From JALSHZ01 sp964614535 (lineage in GTDB: Bacteria > Pseudomonadota > Gammaproteobacteria > UWMA-0217), in NCBI GenBank assembly GCA_964614535.1, contig CAZTOZ010000029.1, positions 1 through 64,000 of the forward strand: DNA of 64,000 nt. The letters are read 5' to 3'. Of the stretch, positions 53,446 to 61,815 are shown in pieces; positions within the stretch are counted from its first letter, which is position 1, and each line of letters begins with the position of its first letter. A model generated the notes under the pieces. That model saw nothing but the letters and a program-made list of their open reading frames with translations. It did no database searches and had not been told where the DNA came from. A program made the translations under genes and the position numbers.

Positions 53446-53470
53446 CGTGGGCGGGGCGGGGCGATAACAC

Positions 53471-53499
53471 TTGAGCCCCCATGCGCCAGTCCTGATAAT
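53471..53499 (+). promoter_or_regulatory. Candidate promoter of mreBCD
   Basis: TTGAGC (53471-53476) and GATAAT (53494-53499) are exactly 17 bp apart, with about 30 bases of leader before the mreB ATG at 53536. Confidence 0.55.
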
Positions 53500-53535
53500 A
53501 GGCGGCTATTGTCTCTCGCAAACCACGGATGCCCG

Positions 53536-54582
53536 ATGCTCAGATCACTGTTTGGACTCTTCTCTAACGATTTATCCATCGACCTGGGTACGGCCAATAC
53601 GCTGGTTTACATGCGCGGCAAGGGCATCGTGCTGGACGAACCGTCGGTGGTGTCGATCCGCATGGATCGCGGCCCGGGCGGCCCACGCTCGATCGAGGCG
53701 GTCGGCACCGAGGCCAAGCAGATGCTCGGCCGCACACCGGAGAACATCAAGGCGATCCGCCCGCTCAAGGACGGGGTCATCGCCGATTTCACCACCACCG
53801 AAAAGATGCTCCAGCACTTCATCCGCAAGGTGCACAAGACGTCCCTGCTGCGGCCCAGCCCGCGAGTGCTGGTCTGCGTTCCCTGCGGCGCCACCCAGGT
53901 GGAACGGCGTGCGATCCGCGAATCGGCCGCTGGCGCCGGCGCACGCAAGGTCTATCTGATCGAGGAGCCGATGGCAGCCGCCATCGGCGCCGGCATTCCC
54001 ATCAACGAGGCCATCGGCTCGATGGTGCTCGACATCGGCGGCGGCACCTCCGAGGTGGCGGTGATGTCGCTGAACGGCATCGTCTATTCCGATTCGGTGC
54101 GGATCGGCGGCGACCGTTTCGACGAGGCCATCATCAACTACATTCGCCGCAACTACGGCATCCTCATCGGCGAGGCAACGGCCGAGCGCATCAAGCACGA
54201 GATCGGCTCGGCCTACCCCGGCAAGGAGCTGCTGGAGATCGAGGTACGCGGTCGCAACCTTTCCGAAGGGGTGCCCCGCACCTTCACCATCAACAGCAAC
54301 GAGGTGCTGGAATCGTTGCAGGAGTCGCTCTACGGCATCGTCAGCGCGGTGCGCTCGGCATTGGAACGGACCCCGCCCGAACTGGCCTCCGATATCGCCG
54401 ACCGCGGCATCTGCCTCACCGGCGGTGGCGCGCTGCTGCGTGATCTGGACAAGCTGATCGCCGAGGAGACCGGCATCCACGTCTTCGTCGCCGACGACCC
54501 GCTCACCTGCGTCGTGCGCGGCGGCGGCAAGGTGCTGGAGATGATCGACGAAAAGGGGGACTCCTTCCTCGCCTACGAGTAA
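53536..54582 (+). CDS. mreB: Rod shape-determining actin homologue MreB
   Basis: The 348-residue ATP-binding cytoskeletal protein organises lateral wall synthesis in rod-shaped cells. Phosphate and ATP motifs are SIDLGTANTLVYM, VLDIGGGTSEVAVM and ICLTGGGALLRDLDKLI, and the membrane-binding hydrophobic N-terminus MLRSLFGLF is present. ATG 53536 is used; an ATG nine codons earlier precedes a non-family segment. It heads mreBCD, so the cell is expected to be a rod or curved rod. Confidence 0.97.
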   Translation: MLRSLFGLFSNDLSIDLGTANTLVYMRGKGIVLDEPSVVSIRMDRGPGGPRSIEAVGTEAKQMLGRTPENIKAIRPLKDGVIADFTTTEKMLQHFIRKVHKTSLLRPSPRVLVCVPCGATQVERRAIRESAAGAGARKVYLIEEPMAAAIGAGIPINEAIGSMVLDIGGGTSEVAVMSLNGIVYSDSVRIGGDRFDEAIINYIRRNYGILIGEATAERIKHEIGSAYPGKELLEIEVRGRNLSEGVPRTFTINSNEVLESLQESLYGIVSAVRSALERTPPELASDIADRGICLTGGGALLRDLDKLIAEETGIHVFVADDPLTCVVRGGGKVLEMIDEKGDSFLAYE

Positions 54583-54603
54583 CGGGCGCAGCGAGGCTCC
54601 GCC

Positions 54604-55437
54604 GTGAGAAAGCCCCTCTTCCTCCCCGGCAGCAACCCTCTACTGCGCCTGCTGGTGCTGGCGGCGCTGTCGGCCGGCCTGATCTACCTCGACCTGCGCA
54701 CCCATCGCCTCGATGGCCTACGCGGCGCGCTCAACACGATGATCTATCCGCTGCAACTGGTGGTCGATTTTCCCGCCCGGGCCGGTAGCTGGGTCAACGA
54801 GGCCCTGGTCAACCGTTCCCGCCTCATCGAGCAAAACAACCGGCTGCGGGCCGAAAACCTGCAACTGTCGTCACGGCTGCGCTCGCTGGAGTCGCTCAAG
54901 TACGAAAACGAGGAGTTGCAGAAGCTGCTCAAGGCGGCCCGGGCCCAGGCGCACGATTTCGTTCTCGCCCGTCTGCTTGCAGTCAGCATGAACCGTGTGC
55001 AACAGCGCATCATCGTCGACAAGGGCAGCCGCGACGGCATCGAGGCCGGGCTGGCGTTGCTCGACGGCCTGGGGCTGATGGGCGAGATCACCCGTGTCTA
55101 CCCCTTCCACAGCGAAGCCATCCTCCTCTCCGACGCCACCGAAGCAGTGCCGGTGCGGATTCTGCGCAACGGCTTGCGGGGCATCGCCAGCGGCACCGGG
55201 GTGGCCGACCGGCTCGACGTCCTCTATCTGCCGATCACGGCCGATGTGCGCGAGGGCGACATGCTGGTCACCTCCGGCCTCGGCGGTCGTTTTCCACCCG
55301 ACCTGCCGGTGGCCACCGTCTCCCGCGTGGCCACCACCACCGACTCGCCGTTCGTACAGATCCAGGCCCAGCCACTGGCCGCGCTCAACCAGAGCCGGCG
55401 GGTGCTGATCCTCCGGCCGGAGACGGCCGACCGATGA
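54604..55437 (+). CDS. mreC: Rod shape-determining protein MreC
   Basis: The 277-residue protein has a short cytoplasmic tail, one transmembrane helix (about 13-28), a periplasmic coiled coil (about 65-105, ENLQLSSRLRSLESLKYENE) and a beta-barrel domain (VNRVQQRIIVDKGSRDGIEA-like, GLGGRFPPDLPVATVS). It links MreB to the elongation machinery. It starts with GTG at 54604, 21 bp after mreB, preceded by GAGGC. It overlaps mreD by ATGA. Confidence 0.95.
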   Translation: MRKPLFLPGSNPLLRLLVLAALSAGLIYLDLRTHRLDGLRGALNTMIYPLQLVVDFPARAGSWVNEALVNRSRLIEQNNRLRAENLQLSSRLRSLESLKYENEELQKLLKAARAQAHDFVLARLLAVSMNRVQQRIIVDKGSRDGIEAGLALLDGLGLMGEITRVYPFHSEAILLSDATEAVPVRILRNGLRGIASGTGVADRLDVLYLPITADVREGDMLVTSGLGGRFPPDLPVATVSRVATTTDSPFVQIQAQPLAALNQSRRVLILRPETADR

Positions 55438-55928
55438 TGGCCGCCCCCCACCCGCTGCCCCTGCTGCTCAGCCTGCTGGTCGCCACGATCCTGCAGCTGA
55501 TGCCGCTGCCCGAATTCGCCACCACGGCGCGGCCCTTGTGGCTGCCGATGACGGTGTTGTTCTGGAACATCGCCGCGCCAGCCCATTTCAACATCGGTTC
55601 GAGCTGGGCCGCCGGCCTGTTTCTCGACCTCGTCACCGGCAGCACACTGGGCCAGCACGCGCTGGCGATGATCGTCATGAGCTACATCGGCATTCGTCTC
55701 TACAAGCAGTACCGGCTCTATTCGGTACTGCAGCGACTGCTGCTGGTACTGGCCGCGCTGCTGGCCTACCAACTCATCGACGCCTGGATCTGGCGCCTTG
55801 GCGGTCACACGCAAACGGGGTGGGGGCTGTGGCTGCCACTGACGACCAGCATCGTGCTGTGGCCGTGGTACCAAGGGGTGCTCGACTGGGTGAACGAGCA
55901 CTGGCGGGGGGCGGCACAAAAGCCGTAA
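55434..55928 (+). CDS. mreD: Rod shape-determining protein MreD
   Basis: The 164-residue integral membrane protein has about five transmembrane helices (PLPLLLSLLVATILQLMPLP, LLLVLAALLAYQLIDAWIW) and the family motif GSSWAAGLFLDLVTGSTLGQ. It joins MreB and MreC in the elongasome. The start overlaps mreC as ATGA. It is the last gene of mreBCD; no penicillin-binding protein 2 or RodA follows, as the next gene is convergent. Confidence 0.92.
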   Translation: MMAAPHPLPLLLSLLVATILQLMPLPEFATTARPLWLPMTVLFWNIAAPAHFNIGSSWAAGLFLDLVTGSTLGQHALAMIVMSYIGIRLYKQYRLYSVLQRLLLVLAALLAYQLIDAWIWRLGGHTQTGWGLWLPLTTSIVLWPWYQGVLDWVNEHWRGAAQKP

Positions 55929-56050
55929 CGGCGTAGACGCCCCGCCCCGGCACACGCCTCGCTGTCAGGCCCGCCCGGAAGGGCTGGCCGATGGCGGGCG
56001 AGGTCGGCGCCCGGGCGTTTCATGGCGTCGCTTTTCGTTGCCGGGCGGGC

Positions 56051-56815
56051 CTATTCGATCACCAAGCGCGCATTGCTCGGCTGAAGCGGGCGGTTGTTGG
56101 GTTCACCCAGCACCTTCTCCAGCGCCTTGACCTGGGGTTTGGAGACGGTGACGCGGTCGCGCTTGACGATCCAGATGACGCCCTCGCTGCAGGGCGGTGT
56201 GGTCAGCGAACCATTGTAGCGGTAGTAGTTGGTGACGTTCTTGTCGATCTCCAGCGACCGCAACACGTTGTTGGCCAGTTCGAAGCTGTCGCCCTTCTTC
56301 TGCGGCAGGGTCTGCCACAGCGTGGCCACGGTGGGGTGAGGCCAGCCCGGCATCATCGGCACGGCCACGACGGCCAGCTGCCCGTCCTCGGCCTGATGGA
56401 CGAAGTGCATCTCCATCGGAAACGGCGTGCCGGCGATGGTGTGCTCACCCGGCGTATGGAAGTGGAACTGCTTGAGCTTGAAGACCTTGCCATCGACGGT
56501 GATCTCGCCACCGGAGCGCATGTCCACCTGTAGGGTATGGCCGTTGTGGTGGATCCGCTCGGGAATCAGCATCGTGTAGTCGAACTTGATCGGCGGCTGC
56601 TTGGCCTCGATGACGTTCCTGGCCGGATCGATATCGATCGGGGACTGGTTCTTACCCGTGCCGCAGAGGGAGAATGCCGGCGCGAGCTCGCCCCAGTGCG
56701 CCGGCCCGGTGTCACCGCTGTAACCCCACTCGGCCTGGCCTTCTTCACTGGCGTGCGTGGCAACCGATAGCTGCATCAGAACGGCGGCGGCCGCCGCGAC
56801 CATCACTTTTCTCAT
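56051..56815 (-). CDS. Periplasmic alpha-class carbonic anhydrase
   Basis: The 254-residue zinc enzyme hydrates CO2. It has a signal peptide (about 1-23, ending THA-SE), the family motif KNQSPIDID, zinc histidines in KQFHFHTPGEHTI and MEMHFVHQ, and SLTTPPCSEGVIW. Two ATGs are adjacent (56818 and 56815); GGAG is six bases before the second. Periplasmic alpha-carbonic anhydrases are frequent in chemoautotrophic gammaproteobacteria, where they help supply inorganic carbon. It lies 79 bp downstream of the Cu+-ATPase gene on the same strand. Confidence 0.93.
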   Translation of the reverse strand: MRKVMVAAAAAVLMQLSVATHASEEGQAEWGYSGDTGPAHWGELAPAFSLCGTGKNQSPIDIDPARNVIEAKQPPIKFDYTMLIPERIHHNGHTLQVDMRSGGEITVDGKVFKLKQFHFHTPGEHTIAGTPFPMEMHFVHQAEDGQLAVVAVPMMPGWPHPTVATLWQTLPQKKGDSFELANNVLRSLEIDKNVTNYYRYNGSLTTPPCSEGVIWIVKRDRVTVSKPQVKALEKVLGEPNNRPLQPSNARLVIE

Positions 56816-56894
56816 CATTGTCTCCGTAGCTGTGTCAACCATTGTGAATGCCCTTTTATCACAGCCGCGCGAGCGCCGACACTCGAATTGTCAA

Positions 56895-59102
56895 CTACGC
56901 CTTGCGCAGCCGCAACGCATTCGACACCACCGTCACCGAACTGAGGCTCATGGCCGCGGCCGCAACCATCGGGCTGAGCAGAATGCCGAGGAAGGGATAG
57001 AGCACGCCGGCGGCGATCGGGATGCCGAGGGTGTTGTAGACGAACGCGCCAAAGAGGTTCTGCTTGATGTTCCGCACCGTGGCCCGCGACAGCCGGACGA
57101 TGGCGGGAATGCGATCGAGCGAATGGTGCATCAGGGTGATGTCGGCCGACTCGATGGCGATATCGGTGCCGCTGCCGATGGCGATGCCGACATCGGCCTG
57201 GGCCAGCGCCGGTGCGTCGTTGATGCCGTCGCCAACCATCGCGACGACCCGGCCACGCTGCTGCTGGGCAGCCACCACATCCGCCTTTTCGCCCGGCAGC
57301 ACCTCGGCATGGACCTGCTCGATACCGGTCCGGCGCGCCACCGCCTCGGCGGTGGCGCGGCTGTCGCCGGTGAGCATGACAACCTCGACCCCCATCCGCC
57401 TCAACCCGGCGATGGCGGCGGCCGAATCGGGCCGCAGCGGATCCTCGATGCCGACGATCCCCAGCAACACACCCTCTTCGGCCACGAACACCGGCGTGCT
57501 GGCAGCGGATGCCATGGCCCCGGCCGACGCATCCAGCGCCGTCACCGAGACACCGTGCTCCACCATGAAACGGCGGTTGCCGAGCAACGCGACCCGCCCG
57601 TCACGCCGGGCCTGGACCCCCTTGCCGCTCTCGGCCTGAAACGCCTCGACCGGCCGCGGTTCGATGCCGGCCGCCTTCGCCGCCGTGAGAATCGCCGCTG
57701 CCAACGGATGCTCCGACGACGCCTCGAGGTCGGCTGCCACCTGCAACAACCGTTGCTCATCGATGCCTTCGGCCGGGACCAGCTGCGTAACCACCGGCTT
57801 GCCCTCGGTGACGGTACCGGTCTTGTCGAGCACGACCGTCTCGATCCTGCCTGCCTGTTGGATCGCATCCCCGTTGCGGATCAGGATGCCCTGCTCCGCC
57901 GCGCGGCCCACGCCGACCATGATGGAGATCGGCGTCGCCAACCCGAGGGCGCAGGGGCAGGCGATGACCAGCACCGTCGTCGCCGCCACCATCGCATAAC
58001 TGAAACGCGGCTCCGGACCCACCAGCATCCAGACGATGAAGGCAAGGATCGCCACCGCCACCACCACCGGCACGAACACCGCCGCCACCTTGTCCACCAG
58101 CCGGCCGATCGCCGGCTTGCTGGCCTGCGCCTGACGCACCCGTTCGATGATCTGCGCCAGCACCGTGTCGCTGCCGATGCGCGTGGTTCGCATCAGAAAG
58201 GTCCCGGCGCCATTGATGGTGCCGGTGAATACCTCATCCCCCTCACGCTTGGCCACCGGCACCGGCTCGCCAGTGAGCATCGACTCATCGACATTGGACT
58301 GCCCTTCCAGCACCACGCCATCGACCGGAATCTTCTCACCCGGGCGCACCCGCAGCGTCTCGTCCAGGCCGACCGTCTCGATCGGCACGTCCATCTCCTC
58401 GCCATTGCGGATCACCCGAGCCGTGCGCGGCTGCAGGCCCATCAGCTTCCGGATCGCCGCCGACGTCTTGCCCCGCGCCCGCATCTCCATCGCCGAGCCG
58501 ACCGAGACCAGCGCAATGATGATGATCGCCGCCTCGAAATAGGCGTGGCGCGCCAGCGTCGGCACGCTGTCCGGAAACAGCACGATCACCGTGGAATAGA
58601 GCCAGGCCGTTCCCGTACCCAGCGCCACCAGCGTATCCATGTTGCCGCGCCGGTTCTTCAGCGACTTCCAGGCACCGACATAGAAATGCCGGCCGGTCGT
58701 CGCCATGATCGCCAGCGTAACGGCCGAGACACCCAGCCAGAACGGACGATGTCCGGCGATCTCCGGCAGCCAACCCAACATCCCCGCCACGAACAGCGCC
58801 GCGCCGGCGGCACCCGCCACCAGCGCATTGCGCAGCGTGCGGCGATACTGCGCCATCTCCCGCGCCTCCTTCGCCTGTTCGTCGGCCAGACTCTTCAACT
58901 CCGCCGCATCGAAGCCCGCCTCACGCACCGCCCGAATCAGCGCCGCCGGCCCGGCCTCGCCAACCACCGTCGCCGTTCGCTCCCCCAGGTTCACCAGCGC
59001 CGACTCGACCCCCGGCACCGCCGCCAGCGCCTTCTCCACCGCCGAGACGCAGCCGGCACACATCATGCCGGCGATCGACAGCCGGATCTCTCGCACCGCC
59101 AT
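56895..59102 (-). CDS. copA: Cu+-exporting P1B-type ATPase with one HMA domain
   Basis: The 735-residue pump has a single N-terminal HMA domain (IAGMMCAGCVSAVEKAL, residues 10-26). The core shows CPCALG, DKTGTVTEG, GDGINDAP, VYNTLGIPIAAGVLYP and MSLSSVTVVSNALR, the Cu+ signature. It differs in its N-terminus from the YHS-type ATPase at 35908-38418, so the cell has two Cu+ pumps. One may serve detoxification and the other delivery to cytochrome oxidase (inference). It starts six bases after the CopZ-like gene, and is therefore likely co-transcribed with it. Confidence 0.93.
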   Translation of the reverse strand: MAVREIRLSIAGMMCAGCVSAVEKALAAVPGVESALVNLGERTATVVGEAGPAALIRAVREAGFDAAELKSLADEQAKEAREMAQYRRTLRNALVAGAAGAALFVAGMLGWLPEIAGHRPFWLGVSAVTLAIMATTGRHFYVGAWKSLKNRRGNMDTLVALGTGTAWLYSTVIVLFPDSVPTLARHAYFEAAIIIIALVSVGSAMEMRARGKTSAAIRKLMGLQPRTARVIRNGEEMDVPIETVGLDETLRVRPGEKIPVDGVVLEGQSNVDESMLTGEPVPVAKREGDEVFTGTINGAGTFLMRTTRIGSDTVLAQIIERVRQAQASKPAIGRLVDKVAAVFVPVVVAVAILAFIVWMLVGPEPRFSYAMVAATTVLVIACPCALGLATPISIMVGVGRAAEQGILIRNGDAIQQAGRIETVVLDKTGTVTEGKPVVTQLVPAEGIDEQRLLQVAADLEASSEHPLAAAILTAAKAAGIEPRPVEAFQAESGKGVQARRDGRVALLGNRRFMVEHGVSVTALDASAGAMASAASTPVFVAEEGVLLGIVGIEDPLRPDSAAAIAGLRRMGVEVVMLTGDSRATAEAVARRTGIEQVHAEVLPGEKADVVAAQQQRGRVVAMVGDGINDAPALAQADVGIAIGSGTDIAIESADITLMHHSLDRIPAIVRLSRATVRNIKQNLFGAFVYNTLGIPIAAGVLYPFLGILLSPMVAAAAMSLSSVTVVSNALRLRKA

Positions 59103-59108
59103 CCCCCG

Positions 59109-59309
59109 CTACTGCGCCAGACTGGCCGGATAACCCGCCGCCTCCAACGCCGCGATCACCGCCTGGGGATCCACCGCGCCGGTCACCCTCGCCTGCTTCG
59201 CCTCCAGATCCACCTCTACCTGTTCGACACCCTCCAGCGCCTTCAGCGCCGCCTCCACAGCGGAGACACAGCCACCACACATCATCTTTTCCACATTGAA
59301 CGTCAACAT
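59109..59309 (-). CDS. copZ: CopZ-like HMA copper chaperone
   Basis: The 66-residue protein is a single heavy-metal-associated domain with the metal-binding motif MMCGGCVSAVEAALKALEGV and the family ending AVIAALEAAGYPA. It binds Cu+ through the CXXC cysteines and delivers it to the adjacent ATPase. ATG 59307-59309 follows TGAGGA; upstream in-frame ATGs add residues with no family match. Its position six bases before the ATPase gene supports the assignment. Confidence 0.9.
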   Translation of the reverse strand: MLTFNVEKMMCGGCVSAVEAALKALEGVEQVEVDLEAKQARVTGAVDPQAVIAALEAAGYPASLAQ

Positions 59310-59556
59310 CGTCGAATCCTCATCGGTTACATCGGTCATGATCGCGCCATAATAGCCCATGGCGTAACCATCATGCCCCACTCAGAACCAGCGCTCCGAA
59401 CTCGACACAGCACCCGGTAAACTGTTGAACAGTCGATCCATGGCCTTGTCGACGACGAAAACAATCCATGAGATTTCCTGTATCCCCACATTTTCCATGG
59501 GCTGAGGGCATGGAAAATGGCGCCCGGCCACTGCCCGCCGCGCGAACCCGCTGGGG

Positions 59557-59562
59557 TATACT
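59557..59562 (+). promoter_or_regulatory. -10 element of the moxR operon predicting a leaderless transcript
   Basis: TATACT (five of six consensus matches) ends eight bases before the moxR ATG at 59570. No Shine-Dalgarno sequence fits in the gap, and a normal start site would fall on or next to the ATG. Confidence 0.5.
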
Positions 59563-59569
59563 GCCCGCC

Positions 59570-60529
59570 ATGACCCAATCCAAACTCGATGCCCTGCGCA
59601 GTCAGCTCGAACAGGTGATCGTCGGGCAGTCGGCGCTGATCGACCGGCTCATCGTCACGCTTTTGGCGGGGGGGCATGTGCTGCTCGAAGGCCCGCCGGG
59701 GCTGGCGAAGACGACGGCGGTCCATGCGTTGGCGTCGGCGATCGACGCATCCTATCAGCGCATTCAGTTCACCCCCGATCTGATGCCGGCCGATCTTTTG
59801 GGCAGCGAGATCTTCGAGCCGGGCAACGGCGGTTTCCGTTTCATTCCCGGGCCGATCTTCCACGAGATTCTGCTCGCCGACGAGATCAACCGCGCGCCGC
59901 CGAAGGTGCAGTCGGCACTGCTGGAGGCGATGGCGGAGCATCAGGTGACGGTGGCCGGGGAGACACGCCATCTGCCGGACATCTTCATCGTGCTGGCGAC
60001 CCAGAACCCGCTGGAGCAGGCCGGCACCTACCCGCTGCCCGAGGCGCAGCTCGACCGTTTTCTGTTCAAGCTCGTGCTCGACTACCCCTCGCTGGAGGAG
60101 GAGGTGGAGATCGCCCGCCGCGCCCGCCAGGTGGCGGAGGGGCATCTCGAAGCGGCGGTGGAGGCACAGCTCAAGCCGGCGGACATTCTGCTGCTGCGGC
60201 GGGAGGTGGATGCGGTGTTCATCGAGCCGCGGCTGGAGCGCTACGCCGTGGAGCTGGTGGCCGCAACCCGCAACGTCGCCCGCTTCGATACCGCCTGGGA
60301 AGGCGTCGTCACCGCTGGCGCCTCGCCACGGGGCTCGATCGCATTGCTGCGGGCGGCGATGGCGCGCGCCTTTCTCGAAGGGCGGGACTACGTACTGCCC
60401 GAGGACATCGTCGAGCTGGCGCCCGACGTACTCCGCCACCGGCTGGTGATGAGTTTCTCGGCCGAGGCCCAAGGGATCGGCGCCGACCGGATCATCGCCA
60501 CTCTCATCGACCGGATCGCCGCGCCGTGA
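59570..60529 (+). CDS. MoxR-family AAA+ ATPase
   Basis: The 319-residue ATPase has Walker A GPPGLAKTT, Walker B ILLADEINRAPPKVQSALLE and the sensor region TQNPLEQAGTYPLPEAQLDR. MoxR ATPases act as chaperones that fold or insert metal cofactors into client proteins together with VWA-domain partners. Here it is first in a MoxR-DUF58-DUF4381-VWA-VWA/TPR operon. ATG 59570 is chosen from family alignment; the longer frame from 59468 has no family match. It overlaps the DUF58 gene as GTGA. Confidence 0.92.
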   Translation: MTQSKLDALRSQLEQVIVGQSALIDRLIVTLLAGGHVLLEGPPGLAKTTAVHALASAIDASYQRIQFTPDLMPADLLGSEIFEPGNGGFRFIPGPIFHEILLADEINRAPPKVQSALLEAMAEHQVTVAGETRHLPDIFIVLATQNPLEQAGTYPLPEAQLDRFLFKLVLDYPSLEEEVEIARRARQVAEGHLEAAVEAQLKPADILLLRREVDAVFIEPRLERYAVELVAATRNVARFDTAWEGVVTAGASPRGSIALLRAAMARAFLEGRDYVLPEDIVELAPDVLRHRLVMSFSAEAQGIGADRIIATLIDRIAAP

Positions 60530-61476
60530 GCCGCGCCACCGCCGTCACCACCCGCCCGCTGCTCGACCGGGCGGAGATCGACGCCCTCATCGCCGCCGCC
60601 AGTGGCGCCCCGGCAGCGGCACCACAACCGATCCACCGGGGCAGGCGCAGCGGCGAACGGCTCACCCGCCAACCCGGCAGCGGCGCCGACCTTGCCGACC
60701 TGCGCAACTATCAACCCGGCGACGACATCCGTCACATCGACTGGCGTGCCTCGGCCCGCGCCCGCCAGCCGATGCTACGCACTTGGCACGAGGAAAGGCG
60801 CGATGCCTTCGTCGTACTGCTCGACCGCCGCGCGGCAATGCGTTTCGGCAGCCGTCGCCGGCTCAAGGTCACCCAGGGGGCAAGGCTCGCGATCACGCTG
60901 CTGGCCCGCGAAGCCTGGCGTGGCCGCGAGGTGGGCGTGCTGCTGCTCGACACGCCGCCACGGTGGGTCCCACCCGCCGCCGGCAGCGGCGCCCTGGCCC
61001 GGCTGGTCCCCCCGATCGTCGCGGCCGCGCCGCCGCTGCCCCCGGACGCGACCGACGCCTGGCCAGCCGCTGCGGCGCTGCTGGCGGCACGGCTCGACCC
61101 CGACAGCGAACTGGTGCTGATCTCCGACTTCAACGATGTCGGCCCCGACTTCGGGAGACTGCTACTCGGCCTGGGCCAGCGCTACCGTTGCCGGCTGACC
61201 CAGATCAGCGACCCACTGGAGCAGGCACCGGCACGGGTCGCCGGCCTGCGGCTCTGCTGGGGCCGACACTGCATCACCGCCACGGCCGCGCGGATCCGGG
61301 CGCTGCAGGCACGGCAGCAGGTCATCGCCCAATCGCTCGACACCAACTGCCGCAAGGCCGGCGTGGCATACTCGACACTGTCGACCGACGCCGACACACT
61401 GCCCGGCCAAGACGAACCATCGCAAGAGCGCTCCGATGGAACGAAAGCCCCATTGCGACCTGACCCAACACGCTGA
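60526..61476 (+). CDS. DUF58 domain protein
   Basis: The 316-residue protein carries the DUF58 core (RNYQPGDDIRHIDWRASARA, WHEERRDAFVVLLDRRAAM), a VWA-like fold that occurs beside MoxR ATPases. It starts with a GTG overlapping the moxR stop as GTGA. No transmembrane helix is apparent. Function is not known in detail; it may be a substrate adaptor for the MoxR complex. Confidence 0.88.
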   Translation: MSRATAVTTRPLLDRAEIDALIAAASGAPAAAPQPIHRGRRSGERLTRQPGSGADLADLRNYQPGDDIRHIDWRASARARQPMLRTWHEERRDAFVVLLDRRAAMRFGSRRRLKVTQGARLAITLLAREAWRGREVGVLLLDTPPRWVPPAAGSGALARLVPPIVAAAPPLPPDATDAWPAAAALLAARLDPDSELVLISDFNDVGPDFGRLLLGLGQRYRCRLTQISDPLEQAPARVAGLRLCWGRHCITATAARIRALQARQQVIAQSLDTNCRKAGVAYSTLSTDADTLPGQDEPSQERSDGTKAPLRPDPTR

Positions 61477-61494
61477 TGCACATCCGGTAACCCC

Positions 61495-61815
61495 ATGAAG
61501 CCCGCTGACCTCGCCGGCATCCACGACATCCTGCCGCTGCCCCCCGAACCCCGCTGGGGCCTGCTGCTCGCCGTCGTCGCGCTGCCCACCCTCGGGCTGC
61601 TGCTCTGGTTCGGCTGGCGCCGGCTGCACCCGCTGACGCGCCTGGAGCGGGCATTGCGCCAAGGCCGGATCGGCACCCGCGAGGCGGCCCACCGGCTGGC
61701 GCGTCTGGGTGGGCTACCCCCCGATCTCGCTGGCGAGATCGACCACCTGCGCTTCAACCGCCGCCCACCCGACCGCCACACCCTGCTGGCACTCATCACC
61801 CGGCTCCGTGACTGA
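61495..61815 (+). CDS. DUF4381 membrane protein
   Basis: The 106-residue protein has one transmembrane helix (about 22-40, GLLLAVVALPTLGLLLWFGW) and the DUF4381 features: IHDILPLPPEP before the helix and a cytoplasmic helical tail with LRFNRRPPD. DUF4381 genes sit between DUF58 and VWA genes in many proteobacterial Bat-type operons. Its 3' end overlaps the next gene by eight bases. Confidence 0.85.
   Translation: MKPADLAGIHDILPLPPEPRWGLLLAVVALPTLGLLLWFGWRRLHPLTRLERALRQGRIGTREAAHRLARLGGLPPDLAGEIDHLRFNRRPPDRHTLLALITRLRD

Noticed and set aside
55969..55999. GCCCGCC/GGCGGGC inverted repeat between mreD and the carbonic anhydrase
   Set aside because: The loop is about 17 bases and there is no T-tract; GC-rich spacers produce such repeats by chance.
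56757..59420. Plus-strand open frame of 887 codons opposite the Cu+-ATPase
   Set aside because: Antisense shadow of the ATPase, copZ and the carbonic anhydrase 5' end; the sense genes have complete motifs.
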